Positions 8,646-16,347 of a DNA stretch of 64,000 bases are shown here, piece after piece. Source of the stretch: Nocardioides sp. zg-DK7169 (GTDB taxonomy: Bacteria; Actinomycetota; Actinomycetes; Propionibacteriales; Nocardioidaceae); assembly GCF_013155365.1 (NCBI RefSeq), contig NZ_JABJRA010000001.1:248001-312000 (forward strand), in the 5' to 3' direction. The notes beneath the pieces were generated by a model. The model was given only the letters and a program-made list of their open reading frames with translations, made no database searches and was not told where the DNA came from. A program made the translations under genes and the position numbers. The stretch's first letter is position 1, and the number at the start of each line of letters is the position of its first letter.

Positions 8646-10065
8646 CGGAGCCCAGCAGGTCCAGGACCATCGGTCCGACCTCGGTCACGCTGCCCGCGCC
8701 GAGGGTGAGCACGAGGTCGCCGGGACGGGCCCGGTCGGCCAGCTCGCGCGCGGCGCCGGCCAGGTCGGGCGCCTCGACGACGCGCCCGCGCTCGAGCGGT
8801 ACGGCGTCGGCGACCAGCGCCGAGGTGACGGCCGGGTCGGCCTCCTCGCGGGCGAGGTGGACCGGCAGCACCACGACCTCGTCGGCCGCGCCCAGGGCCT
8901 CGCCCATCGCGGAGCCGAAGATGCGGGTGCGCGAGACCAGGTGGGGCTGGAAGGCCACGACCACGCGTCCCTCGCCGGCCACCGCGCGGGCGGCCTGGAG
9001 GTCCCCGGCGATCTCGACGGGGTGGTGGGCGTAGCTGTCGTAGACGCGGACGCCGGCGGCCTCGCCCTTGCGCTCCATCCGGCGACGGGTCCCGGCGAAG
9101 CCCTCCAGGCCGGCGCGCAGCCGGTCGAAGGCAAGCCCGAGGCGCAGGCCCACGGCGAGCGCGGCCAGGGCGTCGAGCACGTAGTGGCGCCCGGGGATCT
9201 GCAGCGTGACCCGGCCGAGCTCGGTGCCGCCGTCGAGGACGGTGAACGCGGAGGTGGTGCCGTCGAAGACCAGGTCGACCGCGCGGACGTCGGCCTCGGG
9301 CGACTCCCCCACCGTGACGACCTGGCGCCCGGCGCCCGCCGCGCGGGCGGCCAGGGCGGCGGCGCCCTCGTCGTCGACGACGCAGACCAGGAAGCCGTCG
9401 GGGTCGACGCGGTCGGCGAAGGTGTCGAACGCCGCGCGGTAGGCCTCCTCCGTCCCCCAGTTGTCGAGGTGGTCGGCCTCCACGTTGGTGACGATCGCGG
9501 CGTACGGCTCGTAGACCAGGAACGCGCCGTCGGACTCGTCGGCCTCGGCGACGAACAGGTCGCTGCTGCCCTCCTCGGCGTTGGTGCCGGTCTGGGCCAG
9601 CTCCCCGCCCACGGCGTACGTCGGGTCCGCGCCGGCGGCCTGGAGGGCCACGGTGAGCAGCGAGGTGGTGGTGGTCTTGCCGTGCGTGCCGGCGACCGCG
9701 AGCACCCGGCGCCCGGCCATCACGGCGCTCAGGGCCGCCGAGCGCGGCAGCACCCGCAGGCCCTGGGCGACGGCCTCGAGGTACTCGGGGTTGTCCTCGC
9801 GCACCGCCGTGGAGACGACCAGCGTGTCCACGGCGTGCTCCGGGCCGCGCAGGTGGGCGGCGTCGTGGCCGACGTGGACGCGGGCGCCGAGGTCGCGCAG
9901 CCGCTCCAGCGTGGGGCTGTCGACACCGTCGCTGCCGCTGACCGCGACGCCTCGGGCCAGCATCAGCCGGGCGATCGCGGACAGCCCGGCGCCGCCGATG
10001 CCGACGAAGTGGACGCGCCCGAGGCGCTCGGCGGGGAGCAGCTCGTCGGGGACCGGGACCCTCAT
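8638..10065 (-). CDS. murC: UDP-N-acetylmuramate--L-alanine ligase
   Basis: A 475-residue cytoplasmic ATP-dependent ligase that adds L-Ala to UDP-MurNAc. The Rossmann N-terminal motif VHFVGIGGAGLSAIARLML, the P-loop GTHGKTTTTS at ~126-135, the central EADESDGAFL and NVEADHLDNW motifs, and the C-terminal YDSYAHHPVEI segment are all intact. This contrasts with the degenerate murD three genes upstream. The ATG overlaps the murG stop (ATGA), and its end overlaps ftsQ. Confidence 0.97.
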   Translation of the reverse strand: MRVPVPDELLPAERLGRVHFVGIGGAGLSAIARLMLARGVAVSGSDGVDSPTLERLRDLGARVHVGHDAAHLRGPEHAVDTLVVSTAVREDNPEYLEAVAQGLRVLPRSAALSAVMAGRRVLAVAGTHGKTTTTSLLTVALQAAGADPTYAVGGELAQTGTNAEEGSSDLFVAEADESDGAFLVYEPYAAIVTNVEADHLDNWGTEEAYRAAFDTFADRVDPDGFLVCVVDDEGAAALAARAAGAGRQVVTVGESPEADVRAVDLVFDGTTSAFTVLDGGTELGRVTLQIPGRHYVLDALAALAVGLRLGLAFDRLRAGLEGFAGTRRRMERKGEAAGVRVYDSYAHHPVEIAGDLQAARAVAGEGRVVVAFQPHLVSRTRIFGSAMGEALGAADEVVVLPVHLAREEADPAVTSALVADAVPLERGRVVEAPDLAGAARELADRARPGDLVLTLGAGSVTEVGPMVLDLLGSGG

Positions 10066-11150
10066 CGCGCACCCCGCTCGGCGGCCTCGAGGACGATCCG
10101 GGCCAGCTTCTCGTCGGCGTCGCGCGGGATCAGGCCGGTGGCCGCGGCACTCATCGCCGCGAGCCGCACCGGGTCGGTGGCGAGGGCCGGGACATGCTCG
10201 GTCACCCACTCGGTGGTGAGGTCGCCGTCGGCGACCAGCAGCGCTCCCCCGGCCTCGACGACCGGGCGGGCGTTGTGCTCCTGCTCGCCGTTGCCGTGCG
10301 GCAGCGGCACGAAGATCGCGGGGACGCCGACGGCGGCGGCCTCGGTGACGCTGGAGGCGCCGGAGCGGCAGACCATCAGGTCGGCGGCGGCCAGCGCGTA
10401 GTCCATCCGGTCCACGAACGGCACGACGACGTACGGCGCACCGCCCTCGACCGTCGCCGGGGCGGCCTCGCCCTTGGGGCCGACGACGTGCAGCACCTGC
10501 ACGCCCGCGGCGGCGAGGGCGGCGGCCGCGCCGGAGACCGACTGGTTCAGCCGGCGCGCGCCCTGGGAGCCGCCGGTCACCACGAGCGTGGGCCGGTCGA
10601 GGTCGAGGCCGAAGAACCTCCGCGCCTCGGCGCGCACCGCGGCCCGGTCGAGGGTCGAGATCATCCGGCGGATCGGCAGGCCGACGTACTCCGCCTTGGG
10701 CAGCGGGGTGTCGGGGAAGCTCACCGCCACGCGGCCGGCGACGCGGGCGCCGACCTTGTTGGCCAGGCCGGGCACGGCGTTCTGCTCGTGCACCACCAGC
10801 GGTACGCCGCGGCGGCGCGCCGCGAGGTAGGCCGGCATCGAGACGTAGCCGCCGTAGCCGACCACGACGTCGGGGCGGACCCGGTCGAAGACGTCGTGCG
10901 CGGCGCGGACCGCGGCGCGCAGCCGGCCGGGCACCCGGAGCAGGTCCATGCCGGGCTTGCGGGGCAGCGGCACCGGCGGCACCAGCTCGAGGGGGTAGCC
11001 GGCGGCGGGGACCACGGTGTTCTCGAGCCCGCGGGGGGTGCCCAGGCAGGTGATCTGCGTGGCGGGGTCGAGACGCCGCAGGGCGTCGGCGGTGGCGATC
11101 AGGGGCGAGGTGTGGCCGGCGGTGCCTCCGCCGGCGAGTAGGACGCGCAT
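10062..11150 (-). CDS. murG: Lipid II synthase MurG (GlcNAc transferase)
   Basis: A 362-residue peripheral membrane GT-B glycosyltransferase that adds GlcNAc to lipid I. The N-terminal glycine loop LLAGGGTAGHTSPLIATADAL, the acceptor-domain block GYGGYVSMPAYLAARRRGVP, HEQNAVPGLANKV, and the donor-site motifs TGGSQGARRLNQ, CRSGASSVTEAAAVG and PLPHGNGEQEHNA are visible. Family members usually have H after GGG-T-A-G, as here. The ATG at 11150 lies 19 bases beyond the ftsW stop. Confidence 0.96.
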   Translation of the reverse strand: MRVLLAGGGTAGHTSPLIATADALRRLDPATQITCLGTPRGLENTVVPAAGYPLELVPPVPLPRKPGMDLLRVPGRLRAAVRAAHDVFDRVRPDVVVGYGGYVSMPAYLAARRRGVPLVVHEQNAVPGLANKVGARVAGRVAVSFPDTPLPKAEYVGLPIRRMISTLDRAAVRAEARRFFGLDLDRPTLVVTGGSQGARRLNQSVSGAAAALAAAGVQVLHVVGPKGEAAPATVEGGAPYVVVPFVDRMDYALAAADLMVCRSGASSVTEAAAVGVPAIFVPLPHGNGEQEHNARPVVEAGGALLVADGDLTTEWVTEHVPALATDPVRLAAMSAAATGLIPRDADEKLARIVLEAAERGAR

Positions 11151-11169
11151 CGGGACCAACTCTAGGAAG

Positions 11170-12414
11170 TCATCGGTGCGAGAGCGTGGACAGACCCGCC
11201 GCACGGCCACGCTTGCGCTGGGAGAGAATGCGCGCCGCCGTGGGCTCACGCCGCGCGAAACCGATCAGCAGGCCGAGCGCGACCAGCGAGGGCACCAGCG
11301 CCGAGCCGCCGTAGGAGACCAGCGGCAGCGGGATGCCGATGACCGGCAGCAGCGCCAGGACCATGCCGACGTTGATGATCATCTGACCCAGCAGCCAGAC
11401 CACGATGCCGAAGCTGGCGTAGCGCACGAACGGGTCGCGCGTCTCCCGGGCGACGCGCACCGCGGCATAGGCGATGGTGAGGAACAGGCCGACGACCAGC
11501 AGCGTGCCGATCAGGCCGAGCTCCTCGCCCAGCACGGCGAAGATGAAGTCGGTGTGGGCCTCCGGGAGGTCGCCCCACTTCTGCCGGCTGTAGCCGATGC
11601 CCTGGCCCAGCCAGCCTCCCGAGGAGAGCGCGTAGAGCCCGTGTGCCGGCTGCCAGCCCGCGTCGTGGAAGTCCTTGAAGGGGTCGGCGAAGTTGAGGAT
11701 GCGCCCGACCCGCTCGGCGTCGGTGGTGGCGAGGGCGAGCACGATCGCGCCGAGCCCCAGGATGCAGATGGTGAAGAAGCGCCGCGGCGCTCCGGTGACG
11801 AAGAGCAGGCCGACCGCGATCGACATGAACACCAGCGCGGTGCCGAGGTCACGCCCGACGACCACCAGCGTCGTCGCGATGAACATGCCCGGCACGACCG
11901 GCACGATGATGTGCCGCAGCTGCCCGAGCCGGCGCTCCTTGTTGGCGTAGACGTGCGCGGCCCACAGCACCAGCGCCAGCTTGGCGATCTCGGAGGGCTG
12001 GATCACCAGCGGACCGAGCGCGAGCCAGTTCTTGTTGCCGTTGATCACGATGCCGAACAGCGCCGTGAGCAGCAGCAGCACGAGGGAGAAGACGTACGCC
12101 GGGAGGGTCAGCCCGCGGATCAGGCGCAGCGGCAACCGGCTGGCCAACCAGGCGACCGGCAGCGCGATCACGACCCACATCAGCTGGCGCTTGACCACCG
12201 CGTAGGAGTCGCCGTCGTGCATCTTGTAGCTGTAGACGCTCGAGGCGCTCAGCACCATGATCAGGCCGATGGTGAGCAGCAGCGCCGAGGCGCCCAGCAG
12301 CAGGTAGTACGGCGCGAGCGGGCTGTGCAGCGCGGCGCGCGCCGAGGCCAGCCAGCCGAGTCGCGAGGGTGACGGGGCGTCGTGCCCGTCTCGGGTCGGC
12401 GGATTCGTGGTCAC
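11170..12414 (-). CDS. ftsW: SEDS peptidoglycan polymerase FtsW
   Basis: A 414-residue SEDS-family glycosyltransferase with ten predicted membrane helices, which polymerises lipid II at the septum with FtsI. Helix 1 is YYLLLGASALLLTIGLIMVL. Conserved blocks include NKNWLALGPLVIQPSEIAKL, GRDLGTALVFMSI, AHTDFIFAVLGEELG and the C-terminal VSYGGSALVPSLVALGLLIG. The GTG at 12414 is preceded by AAGGGGAA. A 101-base spacer without a gene separates it from the degenerate murD. Because murD is probably inactive here, ftsW may depend on its own translation signals. Confidence 0.95.
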   Translation of the reverse strand: MTTNPPTRDGHDAPSPSRLGWLASARAALHSPLAPYYLLLGASALLLTIGLIMVLSASSVYSYKMHDGDSYAVVKRQLMWVVIALPVAWLASRLPLRLIRGLTLPAYVFSLVLLLLTALFGIVINGNKNWLALGPLVIQPSEIAKLALVLWAAHVYANKERRLGQLRHIIVPVVPGMFIATTLVVVGRDLGTALVFMSIAVGLLFVTGAPRRFFTICILGLGAIVLALATTDAERVGRILNFADPFKDFHDAGWQPAHGLYALSSGGWLGQGIGYSRQKWGDLPEAHTDFIFAVLGEELGLIGTLLVVGLFLTIAYAAVRVARETRDPFVRYASFGIVVWLLGQMIINVGMVLALLPVIGIPLPLVSYGGSALVPSLVALGLLIGFARREPTAARILSQRKRGRAAGLSTLSHR

Positions 12415-12515
12415 GCTTCCCCTTCCGTGTCGGCCCTCGCGTGCCCCACCAGTCTCGTTTGCCGGGTGCCCGATAGACGGCAACCGGGCGTGCGTGTCGC
12501 CCCCGTGGGGGCCGC

Positions 12516-13538
12516 TCAGTCGCGCGGGGCGGCGCGCAGGCCGTCGCGCACGGCGGCGCGCGGTACGCCGACCGCGCGGGCGAGCGCCGCGGCCACGAGG
12601 GCGTTGCGCACCGCCGCGGGCTCCGCGGTGACGTCGCTCACCGGGAGGTCCGATAGCGTGCCGAGCTCGGCGGCGCTGGTGGCCCGCTCCTCGATGAAGG
12701 CGCGGTCGGCGACGAGGTCCTCGACGAGCCCGACCATCCCGACGCCGGGCATCCCGAGGGTGACCCCGATCGCCCGGGCGCCCTCGCGGACGTCGGCCTC
12801 GAGCACGAGCTCCTCGGTGCCGGGGTCGGCCACGGCGTAGACGCACGCGACGCGGACCTGGTCGTAGACACGGCCCATCGCGAGACGGTCGGCTTTCGCG
12901 CCGGGGCTGTCGGGCGCGGGGACGGCCAGCACCGCAGCGGAGTCCGCCTGCAGCCCGCCGGCCCCGCGGAGCTGGGCGGGGGTCAGGCCGACCGCGAGCA
13001 CGTCGTACGCCTCGGGGTCCATGACCGCCTCGACGACCGGCAGCCCGCCCTCGCCCACGGCGAGCGAGCGCAGCCCGGCGGCGCGCAGGATCGCCTCGAG
13101 GACCCGCACGGTCTCGGCGGTGTCCGACGTGTCCCCGGGACCGGTGACGCACAGCCACGGCGTGTCCGAGCCAGACGCGCGCAGCCGCCAGGCCAGGTCG
13201 ACCTCGCCCCACACGGGGACCCCGCGCTCGCGGGCCGCGGCCACCAGCGGGGTCGGGGCGGTCGGGTCACCCTGGACGACGAGCAGGTCGACGTCGTCGG
13301 GCAGCGTCGCGGTGCTGCCGGGCCCGAGGCGCACTCGGGCGCCGAGCACCTCCAGCAGCTCGGCGCGCTCGGTGCGCTCGGTGTCGCCGGGCTCCTCGTC
13401 GAGGGCGAGGACGTCGGCGCCGAGGTGGAGCAGGTTGTCGGCGGCTGCGAAGCCGCCGGGCCCGAAGCCCGCGACCACGGCCCGGACGCCCGCCCACGAG
13501 TCGTCGCGGCCGAGGGTGTCCAGCTCGGGGGTGTCCAT
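12516..13538 (-). CDS. Degenerate, truncated MurD-like protein (probably catalytically inactive)
   Basis: A 340-residue protein in the usual murD position between mraY and ftsW. Its N-terminal Rossmann part is MurD-like (VVAGFGPGGFAAADNLLHLG), and the body still aligns block for block (LEAILRAAGL, EAVMDPEAYDVLAV, ADVREGARAIGVTLG, VADRAFIEERATSAAEL). Every catalytic motif is lost. The GTNGKTT P-loop is GPGDTSDT at 133-140, the SSFQL motif is TPAQL, and the segment normally carrying N-x-x-x-DHLD reads AVPAPDSPG. The protein ends after RDGLRAAPRD, where the C-terminal glutamate-binding domain should begin (normal length ~450-480). Yet 340 codons remain open with normal codon bias, so it may persist as a structural protein. 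Its ATG overlaps the mraY stop by one base. MurD activity is probably supplied by MurD2 at 44.7 kb. Confidence 0.88.
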   Translation of the reverse strand: MDTPELDTLGRDDSWAGVRAVVAGFGPGGFAAADNLLHLGADVLALDEEPGDTERTERAELLEVLGARVRLGPGSTATLPDDVDLLVVQGDPTAPTPLVAAARERGVPVWGEVDLAWRLRASGSDTPWLCVTGPGDTSDTAETVRVLEAILRAAGLRSLAVGEGGLPVVEAVMDPEAYDVLAVGLTPAQLRGAGGLQADSAAVLAVPAPDSPGAKADRLAMGRVYDQVRVACVYAVADPGTEELVLEADVREGARAIGVTLGMPGVGMVGLVEDLVADRAFIEERATSAAELGTLSDLPVSDVTAEPAAVRNALVAAALARAVGVPRAAVRDGLRAAPRD

Positions 13539-14608
13539 CAGCTGCCGGCCACCCATTCGGCGTAGAAGATGCCCAGGCCGGTCGCCACGCACAGCCCGGT
13601 GATGATCCAGAACCGGATCACGACGGTGACCTGTTCCCAGCCGAGCATCTCGAAGTGGTGGTGGATGGGGGCCATCCGGAAGATCCGTTTGCCCCCGGTG
13701 GCCTTGAAGTAGCCGACCTGGAGCATCACCGAGAGGGTCTCCACCACGAAGATGCCGCCCAGCACGACGAGCAGCAGCTCGGTGCGGGTGAGGATCGCGA
13801 AGCCGGCCAGGGCGCTGCCGAGGGCGAGCGAGCCGGTGTCGCCCATGAAGATCTGCGCGGGCGAGGCGTTCCACCACAAGAACCCGAAGCAGGCGCCGGT
13901 GATGGCGGCGGCGATCACCGCGAGGTCGAGCGGGTCGCGCACCTCGTAGCACTTCGGGCCCGGTGCGGCGCCGCAGAACTGGTTGAACTGCCAGATGTTG
14001 ACCAGCGTGTAGGCGCCGAACACCATCACGCAGGCGCCGGCCGCGAGGCCGTCGAGGCCGTCGGTGAGGTTCACGGCGTTGCTGAACCCCGCGACGAAGA
14101 GCCAGATCAGCACCAGCACCACGATGGCGGGCAGCGCGAACTGGTCGAGGTCGCGCAGGAAGGACAGGTGGCGCGAGGCCGGGGTCTCCCCGCGGGAGTC
14201 CTCCAGCCACGGCGAGATCGCCAAGGCGCCGAAGACCAGCGCGATGACGGTCTGCCCGACCATCTTGGCCTTGCTGCGCAGGCCCAGGCTGCGCTGCTTG
14301 TAGATCTTGATGAAGTCGTCGAGGAACCCGACCAGGCCCATCCCGACGAACAAGAAGAGCAGCAGCAGCCCGGAGGCCGAGGGCACGTCGCCGGTGAGCA
14401 GCTTGGCCGCGAAGTAGCCGATGACGGTGGCGAGGATGATCACCACGCCGCCCATCGTCGGCGTGCCGCGCTTGGTGTGGTGGCTCGTGGGTCCGTCGTC
14501 GCGGATCTCCTGGCCGTACCCGAGCTTGGTGAACTGCCTGATGGCCACCCGGGTGCCGAGCAGCGAGATCAACAGGGCCAGTGCCCCGCCGATCAGGATC
14601 GCTCTCAT
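13538..14608 (-). CDS. mraY: Phospho-MurNAc-pentapeptide transferase MraY
   Basis: A 356-residue polytopic enzyme that transfers phospho-MurNAc-pentapeptide to undecaprenyl phosphate, giving lipid I. About ten membrane helices are visible. Signatures include GPTSHHTKRGTPTMGGVVI, GFLDDFIKIYKQRSLGL with the aspartate pair, NAVNLTDGLDGLAAGA, FMGDTGSLALGSALAG and the MAPIHHHFEMLGWEQ histidine cluster. Length and motifs are normal. It follows directly on a 51-codon frame where murF is expected. Confidence 0.97.
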   Translation of the reverse strand: MRAILIGGALALLISLLGTRVAIRQFTKLGYGQEIRDDGPTSHHTKRGTPTMGGVVIILATVIGYFAAKLLTGDVPSASGLLLLFLFVGMGLVGFLDDFIKIYKQRSLGLRSKAKMVGQTVIALVFGALAISPWLEDSRGETPASRHLSFLRDLDQFALPAIVVLVLIWLFVAGFSNAVNLTDGLDGLAAGACVMVFGAYTLVNIWQFNQFCGAAPGPKCYEVRDPLDLAVIAAAITGACFGFLWWNASPAQIFMGDTGSLALGSALAGFAILTRTELLLVVLGGIFVVETLSVMLQVGYFKATGGKRIFRMAPIHHHFEMLGWEQVTVVIRFWIITGLCVATGLGIFYAEWVAGS

Positions 14609-14760
14609 CGCTGCCTCTCACTTGCTGTCACTGCTGCATCTGCTGGACGTGCCGGTCGTGCGCGGCCGCGCCCGTCGGCGAAGGATTGTTCCGCATGGGC
14701 CGTCCGGGCCGGGGTCTGCCTCGCCGGTGCCCCGGGGATCGGCGGGGTGTCGTCGGTCAT
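14605..14760 (-). CDS. 51-codon frame in the murF slot between murE and mraY
   Basis: This short frame starts with an ATGA overlap on the murE stop and ends abutting the mraY ATG, the position a murF gene occupies in most actinobacterial dcw clusters. The peptide (begins MTDDTPPIPGAPARQTPART, ends AVTASERQR) is Pro/Ala/Arg-rich. It has no resemblance to MurF and no domain I can name. It may be a translated coupler, a scar of a murF deletion, or chance. No other frame in this 150-base interval is better. Confidence 0.25.
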   Translation of the reverse strand: MTDDTPPIPGAPARQTPARTAHAEQSFADGRGRARPARPADAAVTASERQR

Positions 14761-16301
14761 GTGCCGCCTCCCGGCGCGAGCAGCTCGCGCACCACGGTGC
14801 GGTCGTCGAAGGGGTGGACCACCCCGTGGACCTCCTGCCCCGTCTCGTGGCCCTTGCCGGCCACCAGCACGATGTCGCCGGGGCGGGCGCGCTCCAGGGC
14901 GGTCGCGATCGCCGCGCGGCGGTCGCCCACCTCGAGGACCTCGGCGCGCACCGGCCCGTGCTCGCCGGTGGTCCCGGCCAGCATCTGGGCGCGGATCTCC
15001 GCGGGGTCCTCGGTGCGGGGATTGTCGTCGGTGAGCACCAGGACGTCGGCGAGGCCGGCGGCGATGCCGGCCATGATCGGGCGCTTGCCGCGGTCGCGGT
15101 CCCCGCCGGCGCCGAGGACCACGATCACGCGCCCCTCGGTCAGCGGGCGCAGGGTGGCGATCGCGGCGGCGACCGCGTCGGGCTTGTGGGCGTAGTCGAC
15201 GACGACCTCGAAGTCCTGTCCGGCGTCGACGCGCTCCAGGCGGCCCGGGACCCCGGCCCCGGCGGCGAGCGCCGTGGCGACCGCTGTCGGGTCGAAGCCC
15301 GCCTCGGCGCAGGCCGCGACGGCGGCGAGGGCGTTGGCGACGTTGAAGTCGCCGGGCAGCGGTACGCCGGCCGCGATGCGCAGCCCGTCCGGGCCCAGCA
15401 CGGTGAACCGCGAGCCCGCGGCCTCGAGCTCGACGTCGACGGCGCGCCAGTCGGCGTCCGCCCCGGCCGCGGAGAAGGTGCGGACCGGGATGCCGGCCTC
15501 GTCGCGGAGGCGGCGGCCGTGCTCGTCGTCGACGTTGACCAGGCCGAGGCGGGCGCGCTCGGAGGTGAACAGCGACGCCTTCGCGGCGTAGTACTCCTCC
15601 ACGGTGCCGTGGAAGTCGAGGTGGTCGCGGCCGAGGTTGAGGAAGACCGCGACATCGAAGACGACCCCGTCCACGCGGCCCATCACCAGCGCGTGGCTGG
15701 AGACCTCCATGGCGCACGCCGCGACGTCGCGCTCGCGCATCAGCGCGAACAGCCCGTGCAGGTCGGGTGCCTCGGGCGTGGTCAGCGTCGTGGGCACGTC
15801 GACCCCGGCGATCCGGGTCCCGACGGTGCCGACGACGCCGGCGCGCGTGCCGGAGCCCTCGAGGCCGCTCTCGGCGAGCCGGGTGGTGGTGGTCTTGCCC
15901 TGGGTGCCGGTGACCCCGATCATCCGCAGGTCGCGGGCGGGCTCGCCGTAGACGTGCGCGGCCAGCGCGCCGAGGAGGCCGCGCGGGTGCGCCACGACCA
16001 GGACCGGCAGGTCGGCGGGTGCGCGCTCGGCGCCGGCGGGGTCGGTCAGCACGGCGACCGCACCGGCGGCCGCCGCGTCGGCGGCGTAGTCGATGCCGTG
16101 GGCGCGTGCGCCCGGCAGGGCGGCGTACAGGTCGCCGGGGCGGACCCGCTGGCTGCTCAGCGAGACGCCGGTCACCGTGACGCCGTCGACGCCGCCCCGG
16201 ACGGTGGCGGAGGGGTCGCGCTCGGCGCTCCAGCGGACCAGCTCCACGAGCTCGACAGGTGCCGGGTGGCGCGGCCGGGGGGTGGTGGTCGGGTCGCTCA
16301 C
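14757..16301 (-). CDS. murE: UDP-MurNAc-L-Ala-D-Glu--diaminopimelate ligase
   Basis: A 514-residue ATP-dependent ligase that adds the third peptide residue. The N-terminal substrate domain has VSLSSQRVRPGDLYAALPG. The P-loop is GVTGTQGKTTTTRLAE at ~128-143, followed by LTTPEAPDLHGLFALM, CAMEVSSHALVMGRVDG and FLNLGRDHLDFHG. The C-terminal domain holds VVVDYAHKPDAVAAA, GAGGDRDRGKRPIM and DDNPRTEDP. The DNPR motif marks diaminopimelate rather than lysine specificity. All catalytic elements are intact. A 46-base gap separates it from ftsI. Confidence 0.96.
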   Translation of the reverse strand: MSDPTTTPRPRHPAPVELVELVRWSAERDPSATVRGGVDGVTVTGVSLSSQRVRPGDLYAALPGARAHGIDYAADAAAAGAVAVLTDPAGAERAPADLPVLVVAHPRGLLGALAAHVYGEPARDLRMIGVTGTQGKTTTTRLAESGLEGSGTRAGVVGTVGTRIAGVDVPTTLTTPEAPDLHGLFALMRERDVAACAMEVSSHALVMGRVDGVVFDVAVFLNLGRDHLDFHGTVEEYYAAKASLFTSERARLGLVNVDDEHGRRLRDEAGIPVRTFSAAGADADWRAVDVELEAAGSRFTVLGPDGLRIAAGVPLPGDFNVANALAAVAACAEAGFDPTAVATALAAGAGVPGRLERVDAGQDFEVVVDYAHKPDAVAAAIATLRPLTEGRVIVVLGAGGDRDRGKRPIMAGIAAGLADVLVLTDDNPRTEDPAEIRAQMLAGTTGEHGPVRAEVLEVGDRRAAIATALERARPGDIVLVAGKGHETGQEVHGVVHPFDDRTVVRELLAPGGGT

Positions 16302-16347
16302 CGGTCGAGATTACCGCCGGCAGGGGCCCCGCTCCGAGACGGGACCC

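Noticed and set aside
12450-12480. Terminator between the murD relic and ftsW
   Set aside because: The TTGCCG/CGGCAA pairing is only 6 bp with a 13-base loop and no T run; too weak to call.
12516-13538. Functional murD
   Set aside because: P-loop, acidic and DHLD motifs are substituted and the C-terminal domain is missing, although the position is right.
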